DNA of 64,000 nt from contig JBCCEW010000010.1 in assembly GCA_039030075.1 (NCBI GenBank), positions 1 to 64,000 of the forward strand, written 5' to 3'. This DNA comes from Myxococcota bacterium. GTDB lineage: Bacteria; Myxococcota_A; UBA9160; SMWR01. Made by a program: the position numbers and the translations under genes. The notes under the pieces are model-generated. The model saw only the letters and a program-made list of their open reading frames with translations. It did no database searches and was not told the origin of the DNA. Shown piece by piece: positions 8,463-16,290 of this stretch. The stretch's first letter is position 1. Every line of letters starts with the position of its first letter.

Positions 8463-9074
8463 TCAGAGCGTCTCCGAGAGCCTCACTGGCGCCGACACTG
8501 ATACCTCTCCACGCTGGGTGGCTACCACTTGGACCCTCCACCGTGCTCCCATCGCGTCTGTGAACCCAAGCGCGGCCGGACGTCCAGCCATAATTCTGAC
8601 CTTGATGGTCTTGCCAGATTCAATGACGGGAGACTCGGGAAGCTCGAATACCCGACGCTCACATTCGGGGTTGAGCGCACGACCGCCCTTGTTGACAAGC
8701 TGTACCTCCACGATGCCGTTGAACCCGAGGTTCTCACTCCCGGGTACGACCTCAAACACTGCGCGGTCTTGTCCGATCTCCCTTGCAAGCCTGGCACTAT
8801 CCAAATCCACTAGCCGAGTTGTGGCCTCCACCTGAGCCTTCAACTCGTCCGCCTGGAGCCTCAACGCCTCCGTGTTCTGCCGCAGCTCCTTCTGCTGCTG
8901 CCAGAAGGTCAGCATCACCCAGAAGATGGCGACGGGGGCCATGGTGCCGGCCAGGAAGTCACCGACGGCGTTGGGTTCCATGTCCCGAAGCTTGCCTGGT
9001 CCCCACCAAGCCAGGGCCCCGTGGACGACCACGACCACGTAGGCCAGCGTTGCCCAGATGGCCTTGTTCCACAT
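8463..9074 (-). CDS. membrane protein with coiled coil, unknown function
   Basis: 203 residues from the ATG at 9074 (MWNKAIW...; an upstream in-frame ATG at 9089 adds five residues). Two transmembrane segments (IWATLAYVVVVVHGALAWW and FLAGTMAPVAIFWVMLTFW) are followed by a Gln/Glu/Leu-rich coiled coil (QQQKELRQNTEALRLQADEL) and a soluble beta-rich domain. This two-TM plus coiled-coil layout is common in uncharacterised proteins of phage and island regions. No catalytic motif is seen. It is the first gene inside the left boundary of the island. Confidence 0.6.
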   Translation of the reverse strand: MWNKAIWATLAYVVVVVHGALAWWGPGKLRDMEPNAVGDFLAGTMAPVAIFWVMLTFWQQQKELRQNTEALRLQADELKAQVEATTRLVDLDSARLAREIGQDRAVFEVVPGSENLGFNGIVEVQLVNKGGRALNPECERRVFELPESPVIESGKTIKVRIMAGRPAALGFTDAMGARWRVQVVATQRGEVSVSAPVRLSETL

Positions 9075-9128
9075 GCCCCGAGGGTACACCCGGTGGGTGC
9101 GCCTTGCGGATGATCATGATTCAGCGAC

Positions 9129-9530
9129 CTAGGGACGGGGTGGGCTGCTCGTAGGAGACGTGGCTTCCCGGTCAGCTGCAACGCCTAGTGGATCCTCGGA
9201 AGACATGTCGAGCCGTGGGTCGAGTGGATCGAGGAGCTTCCATCCGTCGGGATAGATCCGGTCCAGACCCTCGCGCGTCTCGCGCAGCTCCTCTGGGCTC
9301 ATGGCCGGAAAGCAGAACCCACCTGCCTCCGAATGCCCAGGGATCACAAGGTCGCGCCTACGCTTGCCTTCAGGACAAGGTACGCAGCCAGCCTGGCCCT
9401 TCACAAAATCGTAGGAGAAGTACTCGTAGGGCGTGCACCCGCGCTCGACGGCGACCATCCGTACAGGCTCAGTCCCTGGCGAGCATGAGCAAACGAGTGT
9501 GGCTACTAGTGCAAGCTCAGCGCGAGTCAT
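9129..9530 (-). CDS. putative lipoprotein, paralogue of the gene at 10080-10463
   Basis: 133 residues with a short signal and lipobox-like LVCSCS. The mature part contains RGCTPYEYFSYD, GCVPCPEGKRRRD, GGFCFPAMSPEELRE and the ending WKLLDPLDPRLDMSSEDP. All of these blocks recur in the island gene at 10080-10463 on the opposite strand, so the two are clear paralogues. The conserved cysteines suggest disulfides in the periplasm. Family and function not recognised. Confidence 0.65.
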   Translation of the reverse strand: MTRAELALVATLVCSCSPGTEPVRMVAVERGCTPYEYFSYDFVKGQAGCVPCPEGKRRRDLVIPGHSEAGGFCFPAMSPEELRETREGLDRIYPDGWKLLDPLDPRLDMSSEDPLGVAADREATSPTSSPPRP

Positions 9531-9566
9531 AGGCGTCGGCGTCGGTCATCAACAGGTGTAGACCCC

Positions 9567-10013
9567 GTGCGACCCCGGAGTGTTCCACGCCGCCTGCCCA
9601 CGAATCGCCTCCCGCAGCGCCAGCAACCGCCACCACCGAATCCGAGCATCAACGCTGCGTCGGTTTCGGGCAACTCAACCACCAGGAAATGCCCCAACAT
9701 CCTGGCTATTGGCGGCGGCTTTGTCGCGGTGCTTCTGGACCCAGAACTCAACAGTTCACCGGTGGTAGCCATGACTCTCGGTGTTCTGGTCGTCGCACTC
9801 GGAGGCATCGGCTACAGCGCCACCGTCGCCACGGAGAAGGCAATCAACAAGCACATCGCTCGCGCTCGATTCACGCGGCAGCAGATTGAGACCGTCGAGG
9901 CCGCGGCAGCCGCTGGCGGCAAGTTCGAACCAGTAGCTCGCTACTATCTCGCATTGCACTGCCTGGTCATGGTCTTCGGCGTTCTCGTGATTGTGTGGTC
10001 GGTCGTCAGTTAG
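9567..10013 (+). CDS. small membrane protein, unknown
   Basis: Up to 148 residues from a GTG at 9567; the first 40 are Pro/Arg/Asn-rich and may be untranslated, with a later start possible. The rest has two hydrophobic segments (NILAIGGGFVAVLL and VVAMTLGVLVVALGGIGYSA), a soluble stretch (INKHIARARFTRQQIETVE) and a C-terminal membrane segment (LHCLVMVFGVLVIVWSVV). No family recognised. It stands between, and is probably divergent from, the inverted lipoprotein paralogue on its left. Confidence 0.5.
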   Translation: MRPRSVPRRLPTNRLPQRQQPPPPNPSINAASVSGNSTTRKCPNILAIGGGFVAVLLDPELNSSPVVAMTLGVLVVALGGIGYSATVATEKAINKHIARARFTRQQIETVEAAAAAGGKFEPVARYYLALHCLVMVFGVLVIVWSVVS

Positions 10014-10079
10014 GGCGTCGCTTAACAGGGCGATGCAAAAGCTGCCGACCGAGGTTGCTAGACGGCGGTGCCAGCGACT

Positions 10080-10463
10080 ATGCCCCGCGCTGAGCTTACG
10101 CTAGTGGCCGCCTTCGTCTGCTCATGCGCGCCAGAGGCTGAGCCTGTGCGGGTGGTCGCCGTAGCGCGCGGGTGCACGCCGTGCGAGCACGTCTCCTACG
10201 ATTCTGTGGATCATCCGAACCACGCCTTCCCGGTCCACGCCGGCTGCGTACCGTGTCGCGAAGGAACTAGCAGGCGCGACATTGCGGTCCCGGGGTTCCC
10301 GAACGCGCATGGCGTCTGCTTTCCGGAATCCGCGAGCCCAGACGAGTTGCGCGAGGTTACGGACCGCATTTACACGGATGGCTGGAAGCTCCTCGACCCA
10401 CTCGACGCACGGCTGGACATGTCTTCCGAGGATCCACCAGGCGTTGGACCTCACGGCGCCTGA
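10080..10463 (+). CDS. putative lipoprotein, paralogue of the gene at 9129-9530
   Basis: 127 residues from the ATG at 10080; a GTG at 10068 adds four. Lipobox-like FVCSCA follows a short hydrophobic signal. It shares RGCTPCEHVSYD, GCVPCREG, the GVCFPE block and WKLLDPLDARLDMSSEDP with the oppositely oriented island gene at 9129-9530. Its last codons overlap the relic reading frame on the other strand (10451-10618). Function unknown. Confidence 0.62.
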   Translation: MPRAELTLVAAFVCSCAPEAEPVRVVAVARGCTPCEHVSYDSVDHPNHAFPVHAGCVPCREGTSRRDIAVPGFPNAHGVCFPESASPDELREVTDRIYTDGWKLLDPLDARLDMSSEDPPGVGPHGA

Positions 10464-10618
10464 ACCGCATTCCGCAACGCTCCGTTGAGCGTCGGCAGCC
10501 CCGCGCCTCCCAGGTACGCCTCGAACACAGGCCCCGGTACGTCCGCCAGCTTCTGCCAGCGCGAGGACTGATGCTTGTTCACACCCTCCGGCAAATTCTG
10601 GCATGCGGTTCCAGCGGG
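10451..10618 (-). pseudogene. relic of a phage/plasmid-type gene (C-terminal fragment)
   Basis: Reading leftward, the frame that follows the stop of the 155-residue membrane protein encodes a coding-like tail: QNLPEGVNKHQSSRWQKLA, then DVPGPVFEAYLGG and LPTLNGALRNAV, ending at TGA 10451-10453. The block K-x-QSSRWQKLA-x-(V/I)P-x-x-x-F-E followed by PT-x-N/G is, as I remember it, characteristic of DNA-modification or ParB-associated proteins carried by phages and plasmids; it would normally be the C-terminus of a much longer protein. Here there is no upstream remainder, only a possible GTG at 10582 giving 43 residues. I read it as a deletion remnant of the element that founded the island. Confidence 0.5.
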
Positions 10619-11086
10619 TCAGTGGTTGAGCCGTTCCTGCGCAGCGGCCCGCATACGCTCGCGTTCGCGGGCGGCAGAGTATGCCCATCGGGCGAGCAAG
10701 AGAGGAAAAGCTGTAACCGGGAGCGCGAACCAAGCCGAATTGATCACGACGAATACGAACAGTGCGAGCGATCCAAGGGCGAATACGCCGCCTACGATGT
10801 ACCAGGTGGTTGGTGTGATGGCCGCAGGGTCGTCGCGCCTCCGGGGGAACAGCATCTGGACGGCCAGGTAGGCGAACGGGAATCCAATGGCAAGAAGCAC
10901 CAAGAGGACCGGGATCGCTCCCTGGGCGGGGCCGGGCCGAGTGACCAGGGCGTAGACGACAACTCCTGCCAGATAGAGGAAGCTCGCGCCAACTGCGCCA
11001 CACGCCAAACCGACACCAATCGTGACGGATCTGGGCGCGCTGACATCACCGCCGGACGATTGGTTGGGATGGGGCGGTTGCTCCAT
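10619..11086 (-). CDS. four-helix membrane protein, unknown
   Basis: 155 residues with four predicted membrane segments (IGVGLACGAVGASFLYLAGV, AIPVLLVLLAIGFPFAYLAV, WYIVGGVFALGSLALFVFVV, WFALPVTAFPLLLARWAYSA) and a basic, Arg/Glu-rich C-terminus (ARERERMRAAAQERLNH). No known family recognised. It ends exactly where the relic frame on the same strand begins, so its own C-terminus may be defined by a deletion join. Confidence 0.55.
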   Translation of the reverse strand: MEQPPHPNQSSGGDVSAPRSVTIGVGLACGAVGASFLYLAGVVVYALVTRPGPAQGAIPVLLVLLAIGFPFAYLAVQMLFPRRRDDPAAITPTTWYIVGGVFALGSLALFVFVVINSAWFALPVTAFPLLLARWAYSAARERERMRAAAQERLNH

Positions 11087-11194
11087 AAGGCCCTAGATCG
11101 GGCAGACACGGGCCGGGCTGGAGCCTCTCGTTCAGTAGCGCAAAGCGCAACGACGCCAGCCCGTGTGTCGGGCTCCGTTGCGGGGCCAGAGGCA

Positions 11195-11509
11195 CTACCT
11201 CAGGCACTCTATCGTTGCGACGTACTCAGCGATCTGAGCGTCGGTTGGGTACTGCCGGAACGAAACGACCTCGCGCTGGCGACCGGACTTACCCTCGAAC
11301 TCAACCAAGATGTCAAACTCTTCCAGGTCAACATCGTGATTGACGCCCCCGATCTCTGCGGAGTAGACGTTCTGGCAAGCCTCGAACGCACGGATGGCAC
11401 GGTTCGGGTAGCGCCAGTAGCCGACCGTGAGGCCCACATTGGGATACGGAAAGCACTGGAAGAAGAGGAGTGCGACCGCGCAAGATGCGAAGAGTGCTAC
11501 CCGAGCCAC
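11195..11509 (-). CDS. small exported protein, unknown
   Basis: 104 residues. A hydrophobic start with Cys (ARVALFASCAVALLFFQCFPYP) is a signal peptide, possibly lipidated. The mature part (VGYWRYPNRAIRAFEACQNV, VDLEEFDILVEFEGKSGRQR) is acidic and ends in ECLR. No family recognised. Between this stop and the next gene (11087-11194) is a GC-rich inverted repeat with GCCCG/CGGGC cores. Confidence 0.5.
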   Translation of the reverse strand: MARVALFASCAVALLFFQCFPYPNVGLTVGYWRYPNRAIRAFEACQNVYSAEIGGVNHDVDLEEFDILVEFEGKSGRQREVVSFRQYPTDAQIAEYVATIECLR

Positions 11510-11526
11510 TTGTCTTCCTCGACTGC

Positions 11527-11994
11527 CTAGTTCTGGCTCCTTGCCTGGATCAGTTCCGCGGCCCTCTCGACCAGCGGCGCCAAGATGTCCTCGTCAGTAC
11601 AGCGCCCGGGCCAAGCGATGCGCCCACGGGCGTCAACCACGGCCACCAGCTCCCGCACATCGGTGATCTCGATCGTCACCAGTCGAGTGTGGCCACACGG
11701 GCTCTCGCCTCTCGATCTCCCGAACCTGACCTGGACCGCGACGTTGGCGCCGCTCAGATCGCGTGACACGGAGATACCTGCCGCTTCAAACAGCTCCGAA
11801 ATCAGCCCCTCGTACAGCGACGGGTATACGTGGAAGGCTAGATGGACGACGGGTGGCCCATCCAGCTGGAGGGCTTTCAGAACTGTGACACGCGGCCCGG
11901 ATGACGTGGCGTGCGTGGCGCAGGCTGCCAAAGCCGCGCAGCAAAGGGCGACGGCAGCCACCAAGCACGAGCGACGGCTATCACCATCGCTCAC
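11527..11994 (-). CDS. putative lipoprotein, unknown
   Basis: 155 residues with a lipoprotein signal (SCLVAAVALCCAALAACATHA). The mature part has an alternating strand pattern (VTVLKALQLDGPPVVHLAF, ANVAVQVRFGRSRGESPCG, LVTIEITDVRELVAVVDARG) and a helical end (ILAPLVERAAELIQ). It resembles small periplasmic lipoproteins whose beta-strand domain assembles at the outer membrane, but I cannot name the family. Overlaps the PEP-CTERM gene by 4 bases (ATGA), so the two are translationally coupled. Confidence 0.55.
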   Translation of the reverse strand: MSDGDSRRSCLVAAVALCCAALAACATHATSSGPRVTVLKALQLDGPPVVHLAFHVYPSLYEGLISELFEAAGISVSRDLSGANVAVQVRFGRSRGESPCGHTRLVTIEITDVRELVAVVDARGRIAWPGRCTDEDILAPLVERAAELIQARSQN

Positions 11995-12644
11995 GCGCCA
12001 GCGCGCCCCCGCAGTTTCCGGAGCGCAAGAACTCCCAGTCCTGCAGCCAAGAGAAGCGCGGTGGAAGGTTCCGGGACCGCGCGCACGAGGAAGTGCCCGA
12101 AATCGCGTTGCGCTTCGTCAGAAAACCGCTGGCGAACCGAGACCGCAAAGATGCCTAGGTCATTGGATTCCGGGACGTACCGTTGGGCAGTCACCCGATC
12201 ACCGACGAGCGCGAGGCCGACTGTCTTGCCCGATGGCCCCGGGGTCGGGAAGTAGCCCGCGGTGTATTCGCCGAACAGTTCGTTGGTCAGCCCGAACAGA
12301 TCCAGGAACTGGTCGACTTCGTCCAGAAGCGGCTCAAAGAACAGGATTCCCACAGGCTCGGGACAAGGTGAGGGAACGGCCAAGTTGCGTTCGAAGAGGC
12401 CACACACTTCCGAGGCAGATGCGTAGCGCCATCCTCCAGGTATCCAACCTCCGGCCCCGCCGAGCACGGCGTCGGTGGACAGGTTGGTGGTCTCGGAGAG
12501 GTCTAGCCAGACCAAGCCCGACTCTTCTTCAAGAGTGCCCAGGCCATCGCCTGGCGCCAGCACGTCCACGCTGATGAGGGCTGCGTGTGACGGTGCCACC
12601 GCGAGCAGGAGAGCCACGAGTGCCCTGACGACCCCTATTCGCAT
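11991..12644 (-). CDS. PEP-CTERM sorting-domain protein
   Basis: 217 residues from the ATG at 12644. A signal peptide (RIGVVRALVALLLAVAPSHA) leads into an exported domain with the line ESGLVWLDLSETTNLS, common in secreted PEP-CTERM proteins, and ends with VPEPSTALLLAAGLGVLALRKL plus basic residues. This tripartite tail is the signal for the exosortase/EpsH sorting system, known from exopolysaccharide-producing Gram-negatives. No exosortase gene is in the window. Function of the exported domain unknown. Confidence 0.8.
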   Translation of the reverse strand: MRIGVVRALVALLLAVAPSHAALISVDVLAPGDGLGTLEEESGLVWLDLSETTNLSTDAVLGGAGGWIPGGWRYASASEVCGLFERNLAVPSPCPEPVGILFFEPLLDEVDQFLDLFGLTNELFGEYTAGYFPTPGPSGKTVGLALVGDRVTAQRYVPESNDLGIFAVSVRQRFSDEAQRDFGHFLVRAVPEPSTALLLAAGLGVLALRKLRGRAGA

Positions 12645-12843
12645 GCGTGGAGCGTACATCCAATCTCAGTGTGGAGGCCGTCTCGCTCTCAGCTCAAGCC
12701 ATCGCGCCCCCCGGCACGCTCGAACCACCCGTCGCCGAGGAGCGGGAGCGGCGAGATGAGGTTCGCGTGTACCTCGACCCTTGAGAGCTGCTCCAACCTG
12801 CCGCTATCACGGGTCTATCGAGACGAGCAGTCGAAGCAGAAGG

Positions 12844-12883
12844 GCTTCGAATTGGTCGGGCCGGGGAGATTCGAACTCCCGAC
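12844..12883 (-). repeat. right direct repeat within and beyond the intact tRNA-Pro
   Basis: Identical over 40 bases to 8322-8361. It covers the 3' part of the tRNA gene and bases just beyond the CCA. Because the tRNA stays complete at this end, integration would not have cost the host a tRNA. Confidence 0.85.
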
Positions 12884-12930
12884 CTCCTGACCCCCAGTCA
12901 GGCGCGCTAACCAGGCTGCGCTACGGCCCG
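12853..12930 (-). tRNA. tRNA-Pro (anticodon GGG)
   Basis: Reading leftward: acceptor CGGGCCG pairs fully with CGGCCCG, discriminator A and an encoded CCA (complement of 12853-12855). The anticodon arm is CCTGA-CTGGGGG-TCAGG, giving anticodon GGG. T-arm GGGAG-TTCGAAT-CTCCC is perfect. 78 nt in all. It is the integration target of the island to its left. Confidence 0.95.
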
Positions 12931-13054
12931 AACCGAGACAGGAGGTAGCGGCTGCGCCGGGCCCTGTCGAGCGCCCGGCGGGCGGGCGGCGGCGGAAAAG
13001 GCCCGCGCTGGCTGGGGGATGCGGCGCTGCGTCCCTCGCTTCCGCTCGGGCGCC

Positions 13055-15364
13055 CTACTCGAAGACGAGCGTGTTGTTCTCGGGGCTGATGTAGACCATC
13101 TGCTCCCGCACCGAGCCGTCGGGCATATGGGCGCGGAAGCTGTGGGGCCCCATCTCGATGGGCACGCCGGCGAGCGGCGTCTCGCCGAGCTCGCGGCCGT
13201 CGATCTCGATGATCGCCCAAGGCGTCGCGTTGATCGCCACCGACACCACCGTCGCGGTGGCCGGCGGCGGACGGAAGCTGCCACCGGGCAGCGGCGCCGC
13301 GGCGCGTTCGGGGCCCGCGACCCGCGGCGTCGGCGGGTCGGGCATGGGCAGCGGCGTCGGCGGCTCGCTGGTGGTCATCCACGCCAGCGCCAGCGACACG
13401 CCCACGGCAAGGGCCGGCCAGCGCAGCCAGTGGAAGGCCGTGGCAACGGGACCACCGAACGGATCGCGCTCGCGCTCCTGTCCGGGCAGCGGCGGGAACG
13501 GCTCGACGATCTCGGTGAGGTCGGGCTGCTGCACCAGGCGCCCTGCCCCAGTCTCGGCAAACTCGCGCAGCGCTTCGACGGCCGCGGCTTCGCGCGAATC
13601 GTCCACCGGGATCTCGAGAGTCGCGTCGACGTCGGGCGCGTCGGTGACCGGCGTGGGCTCGACGGCAGCAGCCGCGTCGACGGGAATCGCGATCGGCGCC
13701 GAGTCTTCGACAGGCTCGGCCGCGCGCGGTCTCGCGTAACGGTACGCCCCCGATGCTTCGGGCGTGGGCAGCTCGGCGAGCGGGGTCTCGGGCGCTTCGT
13801 TCGCTTCCGGTTCGGGCGGCGCCACCGGAGCCGCCGCCTCGACCACCGGCGGCTCGGGAGCCGGCGTCGGCGCGCGCTTCTCGCCCGCGCGCGGCACGCG
13901 TCGGCGCGGGAGCTCGGGCGGGAACGGGTCGGGGATCACGCGACCCGCGAGCATCGGCGGCGGGTGGTCTTCGGGAATGCCCCACTTGCCGTTCGTCGCA
14001 GCGCCGTTGGTTGGCGTCGGTGCGGTCTCGGGTGCCGGCGGCGTCGGGTCGTCGATCAGGATCGACGGCTCTTCGGTGGCATCGCCCGCGTTGTCTTGAT
14101 CGCGGGTGCGCGAACGCGCGATCGACACCAGACGCGACGTGCGCGGCGGCGGATCGGGCGTCGCCTCGGCTTCGACCTGCGGCGCCACCGGCTCCGGGTC
14201 CACCTCGAGTGCGGGCTCGGGATCGGGATCGGGATCGACTTCGAGCTCGGGCTGCGGCTCCGGGGCCGCAGTCACGACGACGGACACGGGCGCCGTGGGC
14301 TGGGCAGGCTCGGAACGGGCGGGCGCCGCTGCGGCTTCCTGCGCAGCCACCGGCTCGTTCGGCGCCTCGACTTCGTCGGGCACCGCGGGCTGCTGCGGGC
14401 GCCAGCCGGCCGGCGCACCGTTGCCGTTGGCTGCGTGCGGTTCGGCAGCGGCGGTGCTCGCGTCACTGCTCGTGGCCGGCGTCGGCACGGGCACGATCAC
14501 CGGCGGTGCGGGAACGCGCGCGAGCTCTTCGGCTTCGGTGGGTGCCGTCGGAGCCGGGGGCCGCGCCATCTGCACGGGCGGCGGGGGCGTCGCCGGGCGC
14601 GGCAATGCGTTCGGCCCCTCGGTCAGGTCGCGCAGCTTCGGCATCGCCGACGGCGCCACGCGGCGCACCAGGGCTTCGGCCACCTGGTTCAACTTGCGCG
14701 GAACGCCTTGGGAGGCCTGGTGCAGCTCGCCGATGGTCTCGTCGTCGAACGCCGCCACCAGGTCGGGACGCGCGCCCGCATACGCGAGACGCGTCTCGAC
14801 GTAGGTCTGGGTTTCGCTCGCGGTGAGGCCCTGCTCCAGGCGCACCACGTCGATACGTTCACCGAAGGCGGCACACACCGCTTCGGCTTCGGGGCTGGCC
14901 ACGGCAGTGAGCGCCAGGCGCAACGCACCACGCGCTTCGTCGAGCAGGCCGGTCAACGCACGCGCGGTTTCGATCGGCATCGCCTGGGCATCGTCGATGA
15001 GCAGGACGATGCCACCCCGCGGCACCATCTCTTCCGCCAGCGCCAACAAGGCGTCGCGCGGCGCCGCACCGTTGCGCTGCGCGCCGAGTTCGTTGAGTAC
15101 GATCGCGCAGAGGTCTTCGGGCGTGAGCGTCGAGAACGGCACGTAGGCGATGCGCGCACGTTCCTGCTCGCGTCCGCCCACCATGCGCAAGAGCGTCGTC
15201 TTGCCGTGACCGGGTGGTCCCACCAATGCCGCCACCCGCCCCGCATCCATCGCCGCTTCCATGGCCGCACGCGCGCGTTCGCACCCGGCCAGGGCCACGT
15301 AGGCCGCCGGGTTCGCGGAGGGACCAAAGGGTTCGTAGGTGAAGGGGGTGGGATCCGTGCTCAC
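13055..15364 (-). CDS. ExeA-like AAA ATPase fused to a PEGA domain
   Basis: 769 residues, GTG start at 15364 overlapping the upstream stop by 4 bases. Residues ~1-260 are an ExeA/GspA-type AAA ATPase: GPPGHGKTT (Walker A), IVLLIDDAQ (Walker B) and the typical GVPRKLNQVAEALV end. Then about 330 residues of Pro/Ala/Glu-rich linker, a membrane segment (ALAVGVSLALAWM) and a C-terminal PEGA domain (WAIIEIDGRELGETPLAGVPIEMGPHSFRAHM). ExeA proteins bind peptidoglycan and help insert secretin rings; PEGA is a surface or wall-associated domain. Here the usual peptidoglycan-binding domain is replaced by PEGA. It probably uses cytoplasmic ATP hydrolysis to act on an envelope partner. No secretin or GspB gene is near. 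Confidence 0.85.
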   Translation of the reverse strand: MSTDPTPFTYEPFGPSANPAAYVALAGCERARAAMEAAMDAGRVAALVGPPGHGKTTLLRMVGGREQERARIAYVPFSTLTPEDLCAIVLNELGAQRNGAAPRDALLALAEEMVPRGGIVLLIDDAQAMPIETARALTGLLDEARGALRLALTAVASPEAEAVCAAFGERIDVVRLEQGLTASETQTYVETRLAYAGARPDLVAAFDDETIGELHQASQGVPRKLNQVAEALVRRVAPSAMPKLRDLTEGPNALPRPATPPPPVQMARPPAPTAPTEAEELARVPAPPVIVPVPTPATSSDASTAAAEPHAANGNGAPAGWRPQQPAVPDEVEAPNEPVAAQEAAAAPARSEPAQPTAPVSVVVTAAPEPQPELEVDPDPDPEPALEVDPEPVAPQVEAEATPDPPPRTSRLVSIARSRTRDQDNAGDATEEPSILIDDPTPPAPETAPTPTNGAATNGKWGIPEDHPPPMLAGRVIPDPFPPELPRRRVPRAGEKRAPTPAPEPPVVEAAAPVAPPEPEANEAPETPLAELPTPEASGAYRYARPRAAEPVEDSAPIAIPVDAAAAVEPTPVTDAPDVDATLEIPVDDSREAAAVEALREFAETGAGRLVQQPDLTEIVEPFPPLPGQERERDPFGGPVATAFHWLRWPALAVGVSLALAWMTTSEPPTPLPMPDPPTPRVAGPERAAAPLPGGSFRPPPATATVVSVAINATPWAIIEIDGRELGETPLAGVPIEMGPHSFRAHMPDGSVREQMVYISPENNTLVFE

Positions 15365-16290
15365 GGTGGGGGCTCGGAGACCGGCGGCTGGTTCAACCAG
15401 CGCCAGTCCCGTGTGGGCGGGTCCATGGAGGGAAAGTCCAGCACTTGTAGTACGTATCGTTTCCCCGGTGAAAAGTTTGCCTCTAATCGCAGGGGCGGGT
15501 CCAGGTCCACTACAACGGCGTTTTTCCCCGGAGGGACCTGGATCGGCAGACCGCCGGCTTCACTACAGCCCACCACCCGCGGCTCGGGCTCCTGGGCTTC
15601 GACGCGCACGTGGACGTTGGTCTTCGCCGGCGGCGGTGGGGCCAGGTCCACGAGCCCCTTCGGCTCGCTCAGACAGGCGGGCTCGGCGGTGCTGCCCAGG
15701 GCCACGAAGTCCACGCGGGCCCCAGCGGCCACCAGAGCCTGGGCCGCCGCGCAGACGTCGCCTCCGCACTCGTCGCCCAAGTCGCCGAACACCACCACGC
15801 GGGCGCCCGAGGCCTGGTTGGCGGCGGTCAGGTCGGCCCGCAGGCCGTCCAGCGAGGCCGTGAGCGAGGCCTCTCCGCGAGCCGAGAGCCCGTTGATCTC
15901 GCTCATCAGGGCGTCGCGCTCGGCGGCGTTGGCGGCGCGCGCCCCGCGATAGACGCGCTGGCAGGCGTCGGCCGGGCCGGCGCCCGAGCCCATTGCGTAG
16001 AGCCAGACGGGGCCGGGGTCGAGCTGGCCGAGGAAGCGCTGCACGGAGCGGCGCGCGGCCACCGAGTGGCTGGCCCCCGCGCCCGTCCGCCGCGCCATCG
16101 ACCGCGTCGAATCGAAGAGGACCACGACCGGCGCGTCGCTCTGGGTGGGCGTCAACTCCTCTACGGAGAGGCCCCTCAGCACTTCCACTTCGAGGAGCAC
16201 CGGAGCCGGTGCGGCCGGCGGCGGCGCGGCGCAGGCCAGCCCCAGCAACGAGAGCAGCGCGAGGCCGGACCCGTTCGAGCGGCGCTTCAT
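15361..16290 (-). CDS. VWA-like lipoprotein in the ExeA-PEGA operon
   Basis: 309 residues. Lipoprotein signal (MKRRSNG...LLSLLGLACAA). The next ~190 residues have a von Willebrand A-like fold: PVVVLFDSTRSMA at the first strand with the DxTxS form of the metal site, VWLYAMGSG, and RVVVFGDLGDECGGD then ARVDFVALG. Asp/Ser/Thr for the MIDAS are largely present. A beta-rich tail (VVVDLDPPLRL, YVLQVLDFP) follows. Both ends overlap neighbouring genes by 4 bases, so all three are translationally coupled. A surface-attached metal-dependent adhesion or scaffolding role is inferred. Family not named. Confidence 0.7.
   Translation of the reverse strand: MKRRSNGSGLALLSLLGLACAAPPPAAPAPVLLEVEVLRGLSVEELTPTQSDAPVVVLFDSTRSMARRTGAGASHSVAARRSVQRFLGQLDPGPVWLYAMGSGAGPADACQRVYRGARAANAAERDALMSEINGLSARGEASLTASLDGLRADLTAANQASGARVVVFGDLGDECGGDVCAAAQALVAAGARVDFVALGSTAEPACLSEPKGLVDLAPPPPAKTNVHVRVEAQEPEPRVVGCSEAGGLPIQVPPGKNAVVVDLDPPLRLEANFSPGKRYVLQVLDFPSMDPPTRDWRWLNQPPVSEPPP

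Larger units (their letters stand above)
8322..12883. mobile_element. small decayed genomic island inserted at tRNA-Pro
   Basis: A 4.5-kb segment bounded by two copies of a 40-bp sequence that includes the T-arm, acceptor and CCA end of tRNA-Pro(GGG). The right copy belongs to the intact tRNA gene; the left copy is only the 3' piece, the usual mark of integration into a tRNA gene. Inside are small lipoprotein, membrane and exported-protein genes in both orientations and a relic (10451-10618) resembling a phage/plasmid protein, but no integrase, so the element cannot move by itself in its present form. Genes inside show weaker GC3 bias than the core genes on either side. The island call rests on the repeat and its content; age and source are unknown. 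Confidence 0.65.

Noticed and set aside
12661-12840. A gene between the PEP-CTERM gene and tRNA-Pro
   Set aside because: Open frames are short and Arg-rich with poor codon bias; one frame (EERERRDEVRVYLDP) looks faintly coding but is stopped and has no start.
8361-12843. Integron-like gene cassette array
   Set aside because: Small genes in both orientations and a GCTTAAC near 10017 suggested attC sites, but no matching GTTRRRY partner or repeated attC-like hairpin was found, and there is no integron integrase.
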